Positions 52,601 through 64,000 of a stretch of 64,000 nucleotides of DNA are shown one piece after another. A model generated the notes under the pieces. That model had not been told where the DNA came from, did no database searches, and saw nothing but the letters and a program-made list of their open reading frames with translations. A program made the translations under genes and the position numbers. The stretch is taken from the NCBI RefSeq assembly GCF_932526225.1, contig NC_064047.1, positions 14,990,121 through 15,054,120 of the forward strand, given 5' to 3'. How positions within the stretch are numbered: the first letter of the stretch is position 1; every line of letters starts with the position of its first letter. The stretch comes from Nematostella vectensis. Lineage: Eukaryota; Cnidaria; Anthozoa; Actiniaria; Edwardsiidae.

Positions 52601-54842
52601 CTAGGCTCTAACTTTAGGAAGCAGGGATTGCGATGGACATCAATTATAATTATAAGGTGTATATCGTGAAAAAAAATAACCTGCATGGGCCCCTTTACCC
52701 GTTCGAGATCAAAGAACTAGTTCTAGCCAAATACAAGGCAGAGATTCAAGCAAGCCAAGCTGTCATTACGCCAGCCACTTCTATCACAGATAGTTGTTGA
52801 TATTTTATAGGTGTAAAGCTAGTGTTAATACACTTTACACCTGTTGACTCAGGTTTCAATATTAAATGAAAACAAAAGACGCTTTCTCTCTCATGTTAGA
52901 GTACATTACTCCATGACACCACATAATGTTATGAGTAGCAGACTTGTGATAAGGAAGAAGGACCATTACAAAAGTGATGGGGGTTGGTGCCCACACGTGT
53001 TTGTGCATGCCCTGGGCGTGACAGGACGGACCAAAAGAATCTAGATAAGGCTTGTTCTCTCGAGAGGCTCTTAGAAGTACCATATGCGGTCCAACCCAGA
53101 AGTTTTGAGACTTCCCTTCAACAAAGAACACCATGTGGACTATTCAATACACCGAAAAATAAAAAACTAATACGACTTTGACAAGAGCCCAGAACTCTTC
53201 TAATCTGGCCATTGGCACCTGCACCAGGACTAGTCAGTACACCATAGAATCAAAACCGAATAAGATATTCAATGACTTCTCACAATTTTCTAAACCCAAA
53301 GTAGGTCGTACATGTATAATAAGCACATTTTTATAACAGCCTTCAAAGTCCCTCTGGAGACTCTTATATTATATTAATATATAAAGTATTTCTGTATATA
53401 TTGAAATGTATAAAGTATCTCTTATTATTTATTTGCGAGACCAGACAATGGTATATGTTAAATTAACAGCGGCAAAACTAGCAGTATGCATTTTTAAATT
53501 TCTCGGAGTCCATTGGACTCCAGTGGTGCACTAGGCTCTAACTTTAGGAAGCAGGGATTGCGATGGACATCAATTATAATTATAAGGTGTATATCGTGAA
53601 AAAAAATAACCTGCATGGGCCCCTTTACCCGTTCGAGATCAAAGAACTAGTTCTAGCCAAATACAAGGCATAGATTCAAGCAAGCCAAGCTGTCATTACG
53701 CCAGCCACTTCTATCACAGATAGTTGTTGATATTTTATAGGTGTAAAGCTAGTGTTAATACACTTTACACCTGTTGACTCAGGTTTCAATATAAAATTAA
53801 AACAAAAGACGCTTTCTCTCTCATGTATGAGTACATTACTCCATGACACCACATAATGTTATGAGTAGCAGACTTGTGATAAGGAAGAAGGACCATTACA
53901 AAAGTGATGGGGGTTGGTGCCCACACGTGTTTGTGCATGCCCTGGGCGTGACAGGACGGACCAAAAAAATCTAGATAAGGCTTGTTCTCTCGAGAGGCTC
54001 TTAGAAGTACCATATGCGGTCCAACCCAGAAGTTTTGAGACTTCCCTTCAACAAAGAACACCATGTGGACTATTCAATACACCGAAAAATAAAAAACTAA
54101 TACGACTTTGACAAGAGCCCAGAACTCTTCTAATCTGGCCATTGGCACCTGCACCAGGACTAGTCAGTACACCAGGAATCAAAACCGAATAAGATATTCA
54201 ATGACTTCTCACAAACTTCTAAACCCAAAGTAGGTCGTACATGTATAATAAGCAAATTTTTGGAACAGCCTTCAAAGTCCCTCTGGAGACTCTTATATTA
54301 TATTAATATATAAAGTATTTCTGTATATATTGAAATGTATAAAGTATCTCTTATTATTTATTTGCGAGACCAGACAATGGTATATGTTAAATTAACAGCG
54401 GCAAAACTAGCAGTATGCATTTTTAAATTTCTCGGAGTCCATTGGACTCCAGTGGTGCACTAGGCTCTAACTTTAGGAAGCAGGGATTGCGATGGACATC
54501 AATTATAATTATAAGGTGTATATCGTGAAAAAAAATAACCTGCATGGGCCCCTTTACCCGTTCGAGATCAAAGAACTAGTTCTAGCCAAATACAAGGCAG
54601 AGATTCAAGCAAGCCAAGCTGTCATTACGCCAGCCACTTCTATCACAGATAGTTGTTGATATTTTATAGGTGTAAAGCTAGTGTTAATACACTTTACACC
54701 TGTTGACACAGGTTTCAATATAAAATTAAAACAAAAGACGCTTTCTCTCTCATGTAAGAGTACATTACTCCATGAGACCACATAATGTTATGAGTAGCAG
54801 ACTTGTGATAAGGAAGAGGGACCATTACAAAAGTGATGGGGG
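46644..54842. repeat. Higher-order repeat B (9 units, 8,199 bp)
   Basis: Unit starts: 46644, 47560, 48421, 49334, 50199, 51128, 52058, 52984, 53914. The first six match block A unit for unit. The unit at 52058 has no separate counterpart in A. The unit at 52984 matches A's 41137. Counterparts of A's 42067, 42996, 43857 and 44786 are missing, and the block ends with a unit matching A's 45715. Confidence 0.9.
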
Positions 54843-57800
54843 GTGAGGCCCACACGTGTTTGTGCATGCCCTGGGCGTGACAGGACGGACCAAAAAAATC
54901 TAGATAAGGCTTGTTCTCTCGAGAGGCTCTTAGAAGTACCATATGCGGTCCAAACCAGAAGTTTTGAGACTTCCCTTCAACAAAGAACACCATGTGGACT
55001 ATTCAATACACCGAAAAATAAAAAACGAATACGACTTTGACAAGAGCCCAGAACTCTTCTAATCTGGCCATTGGCACCTGCACCAGGACTCGTCAGTACA
55101 CCAGAGAATCAAAACCGAATAAGATATTCAATGACTTCTCACAAACTTCTAAACCCAAAGTAGGTCGTACATGTATAATAAGCCTTCAAAGTCCCTCTGG
55201 AGACTCTTATATTATATTAACATATAAAGTATTTCTGTATATATTGAAATGTATAAAGTATCTCTTATTATTTATTCTCAAGACCAGACAATGGTATATG
55301 TTAAATTAACAGCGGCAAAACTAGCAGTATGCATTTTTAAATTTCTCGGAGTCCATTGGACTCCAGTGGTGCACTAGGCTCTCACTTTAGGAAGCAGGGA
55401 TTGCTATGGACATCAATTATAATTATAAGGTGTATATCGTGAAAAAAAAAATAACCTGCATGGGCCCCTTTACCCGTTCGAGATCAAAGAACTAGTTCTA
55501 GCCAAATACAAGGCATAGATTCAAGCAAGCCAAGCTGTCATTACGCCAGCCACTTCTATCACAGATAGTTGTTGATATTTTATATGTGTAAAGCTAGTGT
55601 TAATACACTTTACACCTGTTGACACAGGTTTCAATATAAAATTAAAACAAAAGACGCTTTCTCTCTCATGTAAGAGTACATTACTCCATGACACCACATA
55701 ATGTTATGAGTAGCAGACTTGTGATAAGGAAGAGGGACCATTACAAAAGTGATGGGGGGTGAGGCCCACACGTGTTTGTGCATGCCCTGGGCGTGACAGG
55801 ACGGACCAAAAAAATCTAGATAAGGCTTGTTCTCTCGACTCTTAGAAGTACCATATGCGGTCCAACCCAGAAGTTTTGAGACTTCCCTTCAACAAAGAAC
55901 ACCATGTGGACTATTCAATACACCGAAAAATAAAAAACTAATACGACTTTGACAAGAGCCCAGAACTCTTCTAATCTGGCCATTGGCACCTGCACCAGGA
56001 CTAGTCGTACATGTCGTACATGTATAATAAGCACATTTTTGGAACAGCCTTCAAAGTCCCTCTGGAGACTCATATTATATTAATATATAAAGTATTTCTG
56101 TATATATTGAAATGTATAAAGTATCTCTTATTATTTATTTGCAAGACCAGACAATGGTATATGTTAAATTAACAGCGGCAAAACTAGCAGTATGCATTTT
56201 TAAATTTCTCGGAGTCCAGTGGACTCCAGTGGTGCACTAGGCTCTAACTTTAGGAAGCAGGGATTGCGATGGACATCAATTATAATTATAAGGTGTATAT
56301 CGTGAAAAAAAATAACCTGCATGGGCCCCTTTACCCGTTCGAGATCAAAGAACTAGTTCTAGCCAAATACAAGGCATAGATTCAAGCAAGCCAAGCTGTC
56401 ATTACGCCAGCCACTTCTATCACAGATAGTTGTTGATATTTTATAGGTGTAAAGCTAGTGTTAATACACTTTACACCTGTTGACTCAGGTTTCAATATAA
56501 AATGAAAACAAAAGACGCTTTCTCTCTCATGTTAGAGTACATTACTCCATGACACCACATAATGTTATGAGTAGCAGACTTGTGATAAGGAAAAAGGACC
56601 ATTACAAAAGTGATGGGGGTTGGTGCCCACACGTGTTTGTGCATGCCCTGGGCGTGACAGGACGGACCAAAAAAATCTAGATAAGGCTTGTTCTCTCGAG
56701 AGGCTCTTAGAAGTACCATATGCGGTCCAACCCAGAAGTTTTGAGACTTCCCTTCAACAAAGAACACCATGTGGACTATTCAATACACCGAAAAATAAAA
56801 AACGAATACGACTTTGACAAGAGCCCAGAACTCTTCTAATCTGGCTATTGACACCTGCACCAGGACTTGTCAGTACACCAGGAATCAAAACCGAATAAGA
56901 TATTCAATGACTTCTCACAAACTTCTAAACCCAAAGTAGGTCGTACATGTATAATAAGCCTTCAAAGTCCCTCTGGAGACTCTTATATTATATTAACATA
57001 TAAAGTATTTCTGTATATATTGAAATGTATAAAGTATCTCTTATTATTTATTCTCAAGACCAGACAATGGTATATGTTAAATTAACAGCGGCAAAACTAG
57101 CAGTATGCATTTTTAAATTTCTCGGAGTCCATTGGACTCCAGTGGTGCACTAGGCTCTAACTTTAGGAAGCAGGGATTGCTATGGACATCAATTATAATT
57201 ATAAGGTGTATATCGTGAAAAAAAATAACCTGCATGGGCCCCTTTACCCGTTCAAGATCAAAGAACTAGTTCTAGCCAAATACAAGGCATAGATTCAAGC
57301 AAGCCAAGCTGTCATTACGCCAGCCACTTCTATCACAGATAGTTGTTGATATTTTATAGGTGTAAAGCTAGTGTTAATACACTTTACACCTGTTGACACA
57401 GGTTTCAATATAAAATTAAAACAAAAGACGCTTTCTCTCTCATGTAAGAGTACATTACTCCATGACACCACATAATGTTATGAGTAGCAGACTTGTGATA
57501 AGGAAGAGGGACCATTACAAAAGTGATGGGGGGTGAGGCCCACACGTGTTTGTGCATGCCCTGGGCGTGACAGGACGGACCAAAAAAATCTAGATAAGGC
57601 TTGTTCTCTCGAGAGGCTCTTAGAAGTACCATATGCGGTCCAACCCAGAAGTTTTGAGACTTCCCTTCAACAAAGAACACCATGTGGACTATTCAATACA
57701 CCGAAAAATAAAAAACGAATACGACTTCGACAAGAGCCCAGAACTCTTCTAATCTGGCCATTGGCACCTGCACCAGGACTAGTCGTACATGTCGTACATG

Positions 57801-60800
57801 TATAATAAGCACATTTTTGGAACAGCCTTCAAAGTCCCTCTGGAGACTCATATTATATTAATATATAAAGTATTTCTGTATATATTGAAATGTATAAAGT
57901 ATCTCTTATTATTTATTTGCAAGACCAGACAATGGTATATGTTAAATTAACAGCGGCAAAACTAGCAGTATGCATTTTTAAATTTCTCGGAGTCCAGTGG
58001 ACTCCAGTGGTGCACTAGGCTCTAACTTTAGGAAGCAGGGATTGCGATGGACATCAATTATAATTATAAGGTGTATATCGTGAAAAAAAATAACCTGCAT
58101 GGGCCCCTTTACCCGTTCGAGATTAAAGAACTAGTTCTAGCCAAATACAAGGCAGAGATTCAAGCAAGCCAAGCTGTCATTACGCCAGCCACTTCTATCA
58201 ACGATAGTTGCTGATATTTTACAGGTGTAAAGCTAGTGTTAATACACTTTACACCTGTTGACTCAGGTTTCAATATAAAATGAAAACAAAAGACGCTTTC
58301 TCTCTCATGTTAGAGTACATTACTCCATGACACCACATAATGTTATGAGTAGCAGACTTGTGATAAGGAAGAAGGACCATTACAAAAGTGATGGGGGTTG
58401 GTGCCCACACGTGTTTGTGCATGCCCTGGGCGTGACAGGACAGACCAAAAAAATCTAGATAAGGCTTGTTCTCTCGAGAGGCTCTTAGAAGTACCATATG
58501 CGGTCAAACCCAGAAGTTTTGAGACTTCCCTTCAACAAAGAACACCATGTGGACTATTCAATACACCGAAAAATAAAAAACGAATACGACTTTGACAAGA
58601 GCCCAGAACTCTTCTAATCTGGCCATTGGCACCTGCACCAGGACTGGTCAGTACACCAGGAATCAAAACAGAATAAGATATTCAATGACTTCTCACAAAC
58701 TTCTTAACCCAAAGTAGGTCGTACATGTATAATAAGCACATTTTTATAACAGCCTTCAAAGTCCCTCTGGAGACTCTTATATTATATTAATATATAAAGT
58801 ATTTCTGTATATATTGAAATGTATAAAGTATCTCTTATTATTTATTTGCGAGACCAGACAATGGTATATGTTAAATTAACAGCGGCAAAACTAGCAGTAT
58901 GCATTTTTAAATTTCTCGGAGTCCATTGGACTCCAGTGGTGCACTAGGCTCTAACCTTAGGAAGCAGGGATTGCGATGGACATCAATTATAATTATAAGG
59001 TGTATATCGTGAAAAAAAATAACCTGCATGGGCCCCTTTACCCGTTCGAGATCAAAGAACTAGTTCTAGCCAAATACAATGCATAGATTCAAGCAAGCCA
59101 AGCTGTCATTACGCCAGCCACTTCTATCACAGATAGTTGTTGATATTTTATAGGTGTAAAGCTAGTGTTAATACACTTCACACCTGTTGACACAGGTTTC
59201 AATATAAAATTAAAACAAAAGACACTTTCTCTCTCATGTAAGAGTACATTACTCCATGACACCACATAATGTTATGAGTAGCAGACTTGTGATAAGGAAG
59301 AGGGACCATTACAAAAGTGATGGGGGGTGAGGCCCACACGTGTTTGTGCATGCCCTGGGCGTGACAGGACGGACCAAAAAAATCTAGATAAGGCTTGTTC
59401 TCTCGAGAGTCTCTTAGAAGTACCATATGCGGTCCAACCCAGAAGTTTTGAGACTTCCCTTCAACAAAGAACACCATGTGGACTATTCAATACACCGAAA
59501 AATAAAAAACTAATACGACTTTGACAAGAGCCCAGAACTCTTCTAATCTGGCCATTGGCACCTGCACCAGGACTAGTCAGTACACCATAGAATCAAAACC
59601 GAATAAGATATTCAATGACTTCTCACAAACTTCTAAACCCAAAGTAGGTCGTACATGTATAATAAGCACATTTTTATAACAGCCTTCAAAGTCCCTCTGG
59701 AGACTCTTATATTATATTAATATATAAAGTATTTCTGTATATATTGAAATGTATAAAGTATCTCTTATTATTTATTTGCGAGACCAGACAATGGTATATG
59801 TTAAATTAACAGCGGCAAAACTAGCAGTATGCATTTCTAAATTTCTCGGAGTCCATTGGACTCCAGTGGTGCACTAGGCTCTAACTTTAGGAAGCAGGGA
59901 TTGCGATGGACATCAATTATAATTATAAGGTGTATATCGTGAAAAAAAATAACCTGCATGGGCCCCTTTACCCGTTCGAGATCAAAGAACTAGTTCTAGC
60001 CAAATACAAGGCATAGATTCAAGCAAGCCAAGCTTTCATTACGCCAGCCACTTCTATCACAGATAGTTGTTGATATTTTATAGGTGTAAAGCTAGTGTTA
60101 ATACACTTTACACCTGTTGACTCAGGTTTCAATATAAAATGAAAACAAAAGACGCTTTCTCTCTCATGTTAGAGTACATTACTCCATGACACCACATAAT
60201 GTCATGAGTAGCAGACTTGTGATAAGGAAGATAGACCATTACAAAAGTGATGGGGGGTGAGGCCCACACGTGTTTGTGCATGCCCTGGGCGTGACAGGAC
60301 GGACCAAAAAAATCTAGATAAGGCTTGTTCTCTCGAGAGGCTCTTGGAAGTACCATATGCGGTCAAACCCAGAAGTTTTGAGACTTCCCTTCAACAAAGA
60401 ACACCATGTGGACTATTCAATACACCGAAAAATAAAAAACGAATACGACTTTGACAAGAGCCCAGAACTCTTCTAATCTGGCCATTGGCACCTGCACCAG
60501 GACTGGTCAGTACACCAGGAATCAAAACCGAATAAGATATTCAATGACTTCTCACAAACTTCTAAACCCAAAGTAGGTACATGTATAATAAGCACATTTT
60601 TATAACAGCCTTCAAAGTCCCTCTGGAGACTCTTATATTATATTAATATATAAAGTATTTCTGTATATATTGAAATGTATAAAGTATCTCTTATTATTTA
60701 TTTGCGAGACCAGACAATGGTATATGTTAAATTAACAGCGGCAAAACTAGCAGTATGCATGTTTAAATTTCTCGGAGTCCATTGGACTCCAGTGGTGCAC

Positions 60801-63800
60801 TAGGCTCTAACTTTAGGAAGCAGGGATTGCGATGGACATCAATTATAATTATAAGGTGTATATCGTGAAAAAAAATAACCTGCATGGGCCCCTTTACCCG
60901 TTCGAGATCAAAGAACTAGTTCTAGCCAAATACAAGGCAGAGATTCAAGCAAGCCAAGCTGTCATTACGCCAGCCACTTCTATCACAGATAGTTGTTGAT
61001 ATTTTATAGGTGTAAAGCTAGTGTTAATACACTTTACACCTGTTGACTCAGGTTTCAATATTAAATGAAAACAAAAGACGCTTTCTCTCTCATGTTAGAG
61101 TACATTACTCCATGACACCACATAATGTTATGAGTAGCAGACTTGTGATAAGGAAGAAGGACCATTACAAAAGTGATGGGGGTTGGTGCCCACACGTGTT
61201 TGTGCATGCCCTGGGCGTGACAGGACGGACCAAAAGAATCTAGATAAGGCTTGTTCTCTCGAGAGGCTCTTAGAAGTACCATATGCGGTCCAACCCAGAA
61301 GTTTTGAGACTTCCCTTCAACAAAGAACACCATGTGGACTATTCAATACACCGAAAAATAAAAAACTAATACGACTTTGACAAGAGCCCAGAACTCTTCT
61401 AATCTGGCCATTGGCACCTGCACCAGGACTAGTCAGTACACCATAGAATCAAAACCGAATAAGATATTCAATGACTTCTCACAAACTTCTAAACCCAAAG
61501 TAGGTCGTACATGTATAATAAGCACATTTTTATAACAGCCTTCAAAGTCCCTCTGGAGACTCTTATATTATATTAATATATAAAGTATTTCTGTATATAT
61601 TGAAATGTATAAAGTATCTCTTATTATTTATTTGCGAGACCAGACAATGGTATATGTTAAATTAACAGCGGCAAAACTAGCAGTATGCATTTTTAAATTT
61701 CTCGGAGTCCATTGGACTCCAGTGGTGCACTAGGCTCTAACTTTAGGAAGCAGGGATTGCGATGGACATCAATTATAATTATAAGGTGTATATCGTGAAA
61801 AAAAATAACCTGCATGGGCCCCTTTACCCGTTCGAGATCAAAGAACTAGTTCTAGCCAAATACAAGGCATAGATTCAAGCAAGCCAAGCTGTCATTACGC
61901 CAGCCACTTCTATCACAGATAGTTGTTGATATTTTATAGGTGTAAAGCTAGTGTTAATACACTTTACACCTGTTGACTCAGGTTTCAATATAAAATGAAA
62001 ACAAAAGACGCTTTCTCTCTCATGTTAGAGTACATTACTCCATGACACCACATAATGTTATGAGTAGCAGACTTGTGATAAGGAAGAAGGACCATTACAA
62101 AAGTGATGGGGGTTGGTGCCCACACGTGTTTGTGCATGCCCTGGGCGTGACAGGACGGACAAAACAAATCTAGATAAGGCTTGTTCTCTCGAGAGGCTCT
62201 TAGAAGTACCATATGCGGTCAAACCCAGAAGTTTTGAGACTTCCCTTCAACAAAAAACACCATGTGGACTATTCAATACACCGAAAAATAAAAAACGAAT
62301 ACGACTTTGACAAGAGCCCAGAACTCTTCTAATCTGGCCATTGGCACCTGCACCAGGACTGGTCAGTACACCAGGAATCAAAACCGAATAAGATATTCAA
62401 TGACTTCTCACAAACTTCTAAACCCACAGTAGGTCGTACATGTATAATAAGCACATTTTTATAACAGCCTTCAAAGTCCCTCTGGAGACTCTTATATTAT
62501 ATTAATATATAAAGTATTTCTGTATATATTGAAATGTATAAAGTATCTCTTATTATTTATTCTCAAGACCAGACAATGGTATATGTTAAATTAACAGCGG
62601 CAAAACTAGCAGTATGCATTTTTAAATTTCTCGGAGTCCATTGGACTCCAGTGGTGCACTAGACTCTAACTTTAGGAAGCAGGGATTGCGATGGACATCA
62701 ATTATAATTATAAGGTGTATATCGTGAAAAAAAATAACCTGCATGGGCCCCTTTACCCGTTCGAGATCAAAGAACTAGTTCTAGCCAAATACAAGGCATA
62801 GATTCAAGCAAGCAAAGCTGTCATTACGCCAGCCACTTCTATCACAGATAGTTGTTGATATTTTATAGGTGTAAAGCTAGTGTTAATACACTTTACACCT
62901 GTTGACACAGGTTTCAATATAAAATTAAAACAAAAGACGCTTTCTCTCTCATGTATGAGTACATTACTCCATGACACCACATAATGTTATGAGTAGCAGA
63001 CTTGTGATAAGGAAGAGGGACCATTACAAAAGTGATAGGGGGTGAGGCCCACACGTGTTTGTGCATGCCCTGGGCGTGACAGGACGGACCAAAAAAATCT
63101 AGATAAGGCTTGTTCTCTCGACTCTTAGAAGTACCATATGCGGTCCAACCCAGAAGTTTTGAGACTTCCCTTCAACAAAGAACACCATGTGGACTATTCA
63201 ATACACCGAAAAATAAAAAACTAATACGACTTTGACAAGAGCCCAGAACTCTTCTAATCTGGCCATTGGCACCTGCACCAGGACTAGTCGTACATGTCGT
63301 ACATGTATAATAAGCACATTTTTGGAACAGCCTTCAAAGTCCCTCTGGAGACTCATATTATATTAATATATAAAGTATTTCTGTATATATTGAAATGTAT
63401 AAAGTATCTCTTATTATTTATTTGCAAGACCAGGCAATGGTATATGTTAAATTAACAGCGGCAAAACTAGCAGTATGCATTTTTAAATTTCTCGGAGTCC
63501 AGTGGACTCCAGTGGTGCACTAGGCTCTAACTTTAGGAAGCAGGGATTGCGATGGACATCAATTATAATTATAAGGTGTATATCGTGAAAAAAAATAACC
63601 TGCATGGGCCCCTTTACCCGTTCGAGATCAAAGAACTAGTTCTAGCCAAATACAAGGCAGAGATTCAAGCAAGCCAAGCTGTCATTACGCCAGCCACTTC
63701 TATCACAGATAGTTGCTGATATTTTATAGGTGTAAAGCTAGTGTTAATACACTTTACACCTGTTGACACAGGTTTCAATATAAAATGAAAACAAAAGACG

Positions 63801-64000
63801 CTTTCTCTCTCATGTTAGAGTACATTAATCCATGACACCACATAATGTTATGAGTAGCAGACTTGTGATAAGGAAGAAGGACCATTACAAAAGTGATGGG
63901 GGTTGGTGCCCACACGTGTTTGTGCATGCCCTGGGCGTGACAGGACGGACCAAAAAAATCTAGATAAGGCTTGTTCTCTCGAGAGGCTCTTAGAAGTACC
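54843..64000. repeat. Higher-order repeat C (11 units, cut by window end)
   Basis: Unit starts: 54843, 55759, 56620, 57533, 58398, 59327, 60257, 61183, 62113, 63042, 63903. It matches A at an offset of 19,120 bp up to 59327, then at 20,046 bp from 61183, the difference being one extra 926-bp unit. It matches B at 8,199 bp through 61183. It therefore holds both the unit missing from A and the units missing from B. Confidence 0.9.

Larger units (their letters stand above)
1..64000. repeat. Satellite-type tandem array, about 929-bp unit, about 70 copies
   Basis: Every stretch of the window aligns to the same unit in the same orientation, with single-base and small-indel differences. Unit anchors fall at 50, 979, 1909, 2835, 3764, 4693, 5622, 6552, 7481, 8410, 9276, 10205 and so on to 63042 and 63903, so spacing is 861-931 bp. 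Position 1 and position 64000 both lie inside a unit, so the array continues on both sides. No unique spacer or inserted element was seen. AT-rich composition, long non-coding units, shared private variants between distant units and higher-order blocks are typical of eukaryotic satellite DNA evolving by unequal crossing-over. This entry also covers the gene-free stretches: none of the window holds a gene I can support. Species and chromosomal location are not determinable. Confidence 0.98.

Noticed and set aside
1-64000. CRISPR array
   Set aside because: The unit is about 929 bp with no short direct repeats alternating with unique spacers.

Overview
The whole 64,000-base window is one head-to-tail satellite-type tandem array. 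A unit of about 929 bp repeats roughly 70 times on one strand. No unique sequence interrupts it, and it runs off both ends of the window. I find no credible protein gene, rRNA, tRNA, CRISPR array or intact mobile element. Large, AT-rich, non-coding units with higher-order structure point to a eukaryotic genome (centromeric, subtelomeric, sex- or B-chromosome heterochromatin). The species cannot be named from the sequence. A less likely alternative, raised by a partial match to kinetoplast minicircle motifs, is a large tandem-repeat organellar circle of the kind described in some free-living or fish-parasitic kinetoplastids.

Units come in three length classes: full length (926-931 bp, about 45 units); a class of about 913-916 bp with a 16-bp deletion (10 units); and a class of 861-868 bp in which 68 bp are replaced by 6 bp, leaving a short 9-bp tandem repeat (16 units, 5 of them with a further 4-bp deletion). 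Single-base markers subdivide these classes, above all a site that is A, C, G or T in different units.

Layout using unit anchors (the T or G that begins TTGGTGCCC or GTGAGGCCC): 50-2834 is related to parts of the right half; 2835-5621 is a local run of near-identical units; 7481-11118 recurs at 26649-30287; about 9960-16387 is tandemly duplicated into 16388-21201; 20337-25719 and 32131-35722 are expansions of about 1.8-kb dimers; 35723-64000 holds three versions of a higher-order repeat of 9 to 12 units (A 35723-46643, B 46644-54842, C 54843 to end). These versions differ by whole-unit gains and losses, and one hybrid unit at 40207-41136 records an unequal exchange.

Within each unit the structured parts are a 12-bp stem/14-nt loop inverted repeat, a 7-bp stem hairpin followed by CTAG (resembling a Helitron 3' end), an AT-rich tract with a repeated TATAAAGTAT, and several short perfect palindromes. 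No genes act together here. The sequence records array evolution by unequal crossing-over and conversion, and any function would be structural, replicative or through non-coding transcription.
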